Shown piece by piece: positions 5,538 through 6,532 of a stretch of 6,532 nt of DNA (position 1 is its first letter; every line of letters begins with the position of its first letter). Where the stretch lies: NCBI GenBank assembly GCA_904398645.1, contig CAJFPH010000069.1, forward strand, positions 1 through 6,532, read 5' to 3'. Origin of the DNA: Allobutyricicoccus pentlandensis. Its GTDB lineage: Bacteria > Bacillota > Clostridia > Oscillospirales > QAMX01. The notes beneath the pieces were generated by a model. The model saw only the letters and a list, made by a program, of their open reading frames with translations, was not told the origin of the DNA and searched no databases. The position numbers were made by a program, and so were the translations under genes.

Positions 5538-6532
5538 AAGAAATCATGGGCGGCGTTTGTGCCGCAAAAGGCTTTATGGCAAACGGCGTACACTGTGGGA
5601 TACGCAGAAACAAATCAAAAAAGGATCTTTCTCTGATAGTCAGCGAAAAACGCGCAGCAGCAGCCGCAGTGTATACACAGAACCTGGTTAAGGGCGCGCC
5701 AATCACGGTTACAAAGCGCAATCTTGCAGACGGTTACGCCCAGGCAATGATTTGCAACAGCGGGAATGCCAACACCTGTAATCCAAACGGTATCGAAATC
5801 GCAGAAGAAACCTGTAAGCTTATTGGTGGACAACTCGGCATTCCGGCGTCGGATGTGATTGTCGCCTCAACCGGCGTCATCGGCCAGCCTCTTGATCTTA
5901 CGCCAATCGCCGCCGGTATTCCTCCGCTTGTGTCGGGGTTAGGAGACCACAGCCTTGCAGCGGCCGAAGGGATTATGACGACCGATACCAAAGTGAAAGA
6001 AGTGGCGGTCTGCTTTGAGGTAGGCGGTGTGGAATGTCATTTGGGTGCAATTGCAAAAGGGTCCGGTATGATCCATCCCAATATGGCGACAATGTTGATT
6101 TTTGTCACGACCGATGCGGCGATTACGCCAAGCATGCTCCAAAAGGCGCTTTCTGACGACGTCCAGACCTCTTTTAACATGATCAGCATCGACGGAGATA
6201 CGTCGACAAACGACATGGTTTCCGTTATGGCAAACGGTATGGCAGGCAATGCGGAAATCGTCGCAATCGGAAAAGATTATGACACGTTCTGCGAAGCGCT
6301 TCACTATGTCACCGTCAAGCTCAGCCGGATGATCGCAAAAGATGGCGAAGGCGCAACAAAGCTGCTGGAATGTCAAGTGGAAGGCGCAAAAACGAAACAG
6401 GATGCCGTGACGGCAGCAAAGGCAGTGATCTCCTCTGCTCTGGTCAAAGCCGCCATGTTCGGCGCAGATGCAAATTGCGGACGGGTGATGTGCGCAATCG
6501 GTTACAGCGGCGCCGACGTCGACGTTAACAAG
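5534..6532 (+). CDS. argJ: glutamate N-acetyltransferase / amino-acid acetyltransferase (ornithine acetyltransferase), 3' end cut by window
   Basis: ArgJ moves the acetyl group from N-acetylornithine to glutamate, releasing ornithine and regenerating N-acetylglutamate (the cyclic pathway); some members also use acetyl-CoA. The first 333 codons are present of a protein usually near 400. Seen: CNSGNAN (74-80), STGVIG (112-117) forming the oxyanion hole, MTTDTKVKE, the self-cleavage site KGSGMIHPNMA/TML with nucleophile T186 (chains 1-185 and 186 on), FNMISIDGDTSTND, KDGEGATK, and FGADANCGR near 310-317. The last motif usually reads ANWGR or PNWGR; here C315 replaces Trp. The ATG overlaps the argC stop as ATGA, and AGAGG at 5522-5526 is 7 bases upstream. 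Whether it is bifunctional cannot be told from sequence. The gene runs off the right edge with its frame open. Confidence 0.96.
   Translation, partial: MKEIMGGVCAAKGFMANGVHCGIRRNKSKKDLSLIVSEKRAAAAAVYTQNLVKGAPITVTKRNLADGYAQAMICNSGNANTCNPNGIEIAEETCKLIGGQLGIPASDVIVASTGVIGQPLDLTPIAAGIPPLVSGLGDHSLAAAEGIMTTDTKVKEVAVCFEVGGVECHLGAIAKGSGMIHPNMATMLIFVTTDAAITPSMLQKALSDDVQTSFNMISIDGDTSTNDMVSVMANGMAGNAEIVAIGKDYDTFCEALHYVTVKLSRMIAKDGEGATKLLECQVEGAKTKQDAVTAAKAVISSALVKAAMFGADANCGRVMCAIGYSGADVDVNK

Noticed and set aside
5939..6376. Minus-strand ORF (145 codons) opposite argJ
   Set aside because: Overlaps the ArgJ cleavage site and other conserved motifs on the other strand; no recognisable product.
1..6532. 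Mobile element, CRISPR array, defence or other novel multi-gene system
   Set aside because: No transposase or integrase motifs, terminal repeats, regular spacer repeats or unknown gene cluster could be seen; the window is mostly a standard biosynthetic operon.

Overview
The window holds ordinary bacterial chromosome from what looks like a low-to-mid GC Bacillota. The support is strong AGGAGG-type ribosome binding sites spaced 7 bases from their starts, a near-consensus sigma-A-type promoter, an ArgR-type operator, and a DUF554 membrane protein. A Negativicutes-like lineage is possible from the gene content, but the sequence alone does not prove it. All confident genes read on the + strand.

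Left part (1-1490): the C-terminal part of a NAGPA-type phosphodiester glycosidase domain protein whose 5' end lies outside the window. After a short gap with a perfect 10-bp hairpin comes a complete DUF554 (YdfK/YqgA-like) integral membrane protein, closed by a strong intrinsic terminator. Neither gene has a visible link to arginine synthesis.

Middle (1491-1959): about 470 bases with no confident gene. The right end carries the arginine control region: an 18-bp ARG box matching 15 of 16 specified consensus positions, then TTGACA / 17 bp / TAATAT, a leader of about 38 bases and the argG ribosome binding site. The remaining 370 bases are not explained. They contain a 30-codon minus-strand ORF with a Shine-Dalgarno-like sequence and several short open minus-strand stretches that may be gene debris.

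Right part (1960-6532): a tightly packed arginine operon, argG-argH-argC-argJ, with argJ cut by the window end. The gap between argG and argH is 22 bases; argH/argC overlap by 8 and argC/argJ by 4 (ATGA), so translational coupling is likely. ArgC is the short, uncommon form of N-acetyl-gamma-glutamyl-phosphate reductase. ArgJ recycles the acetyl group from acetylornithine to glutamate. ArgC makes N-acetylglutamate semialdehyde, ArgJ makes ornithine, and ArgG plus ArgH turn citrulline into arginine. The missing steps (argB, argD, argF) would be expected downstream or elsewhere.

I found no mobile element, CRISPR array, tRNA, rRNA, riboswitch or defence-like system. The points most worth a second look are the position of the ARG box relative to the promoter, the unexplained intergenic stretch, and the operon's gene order with a short-form ArgC.
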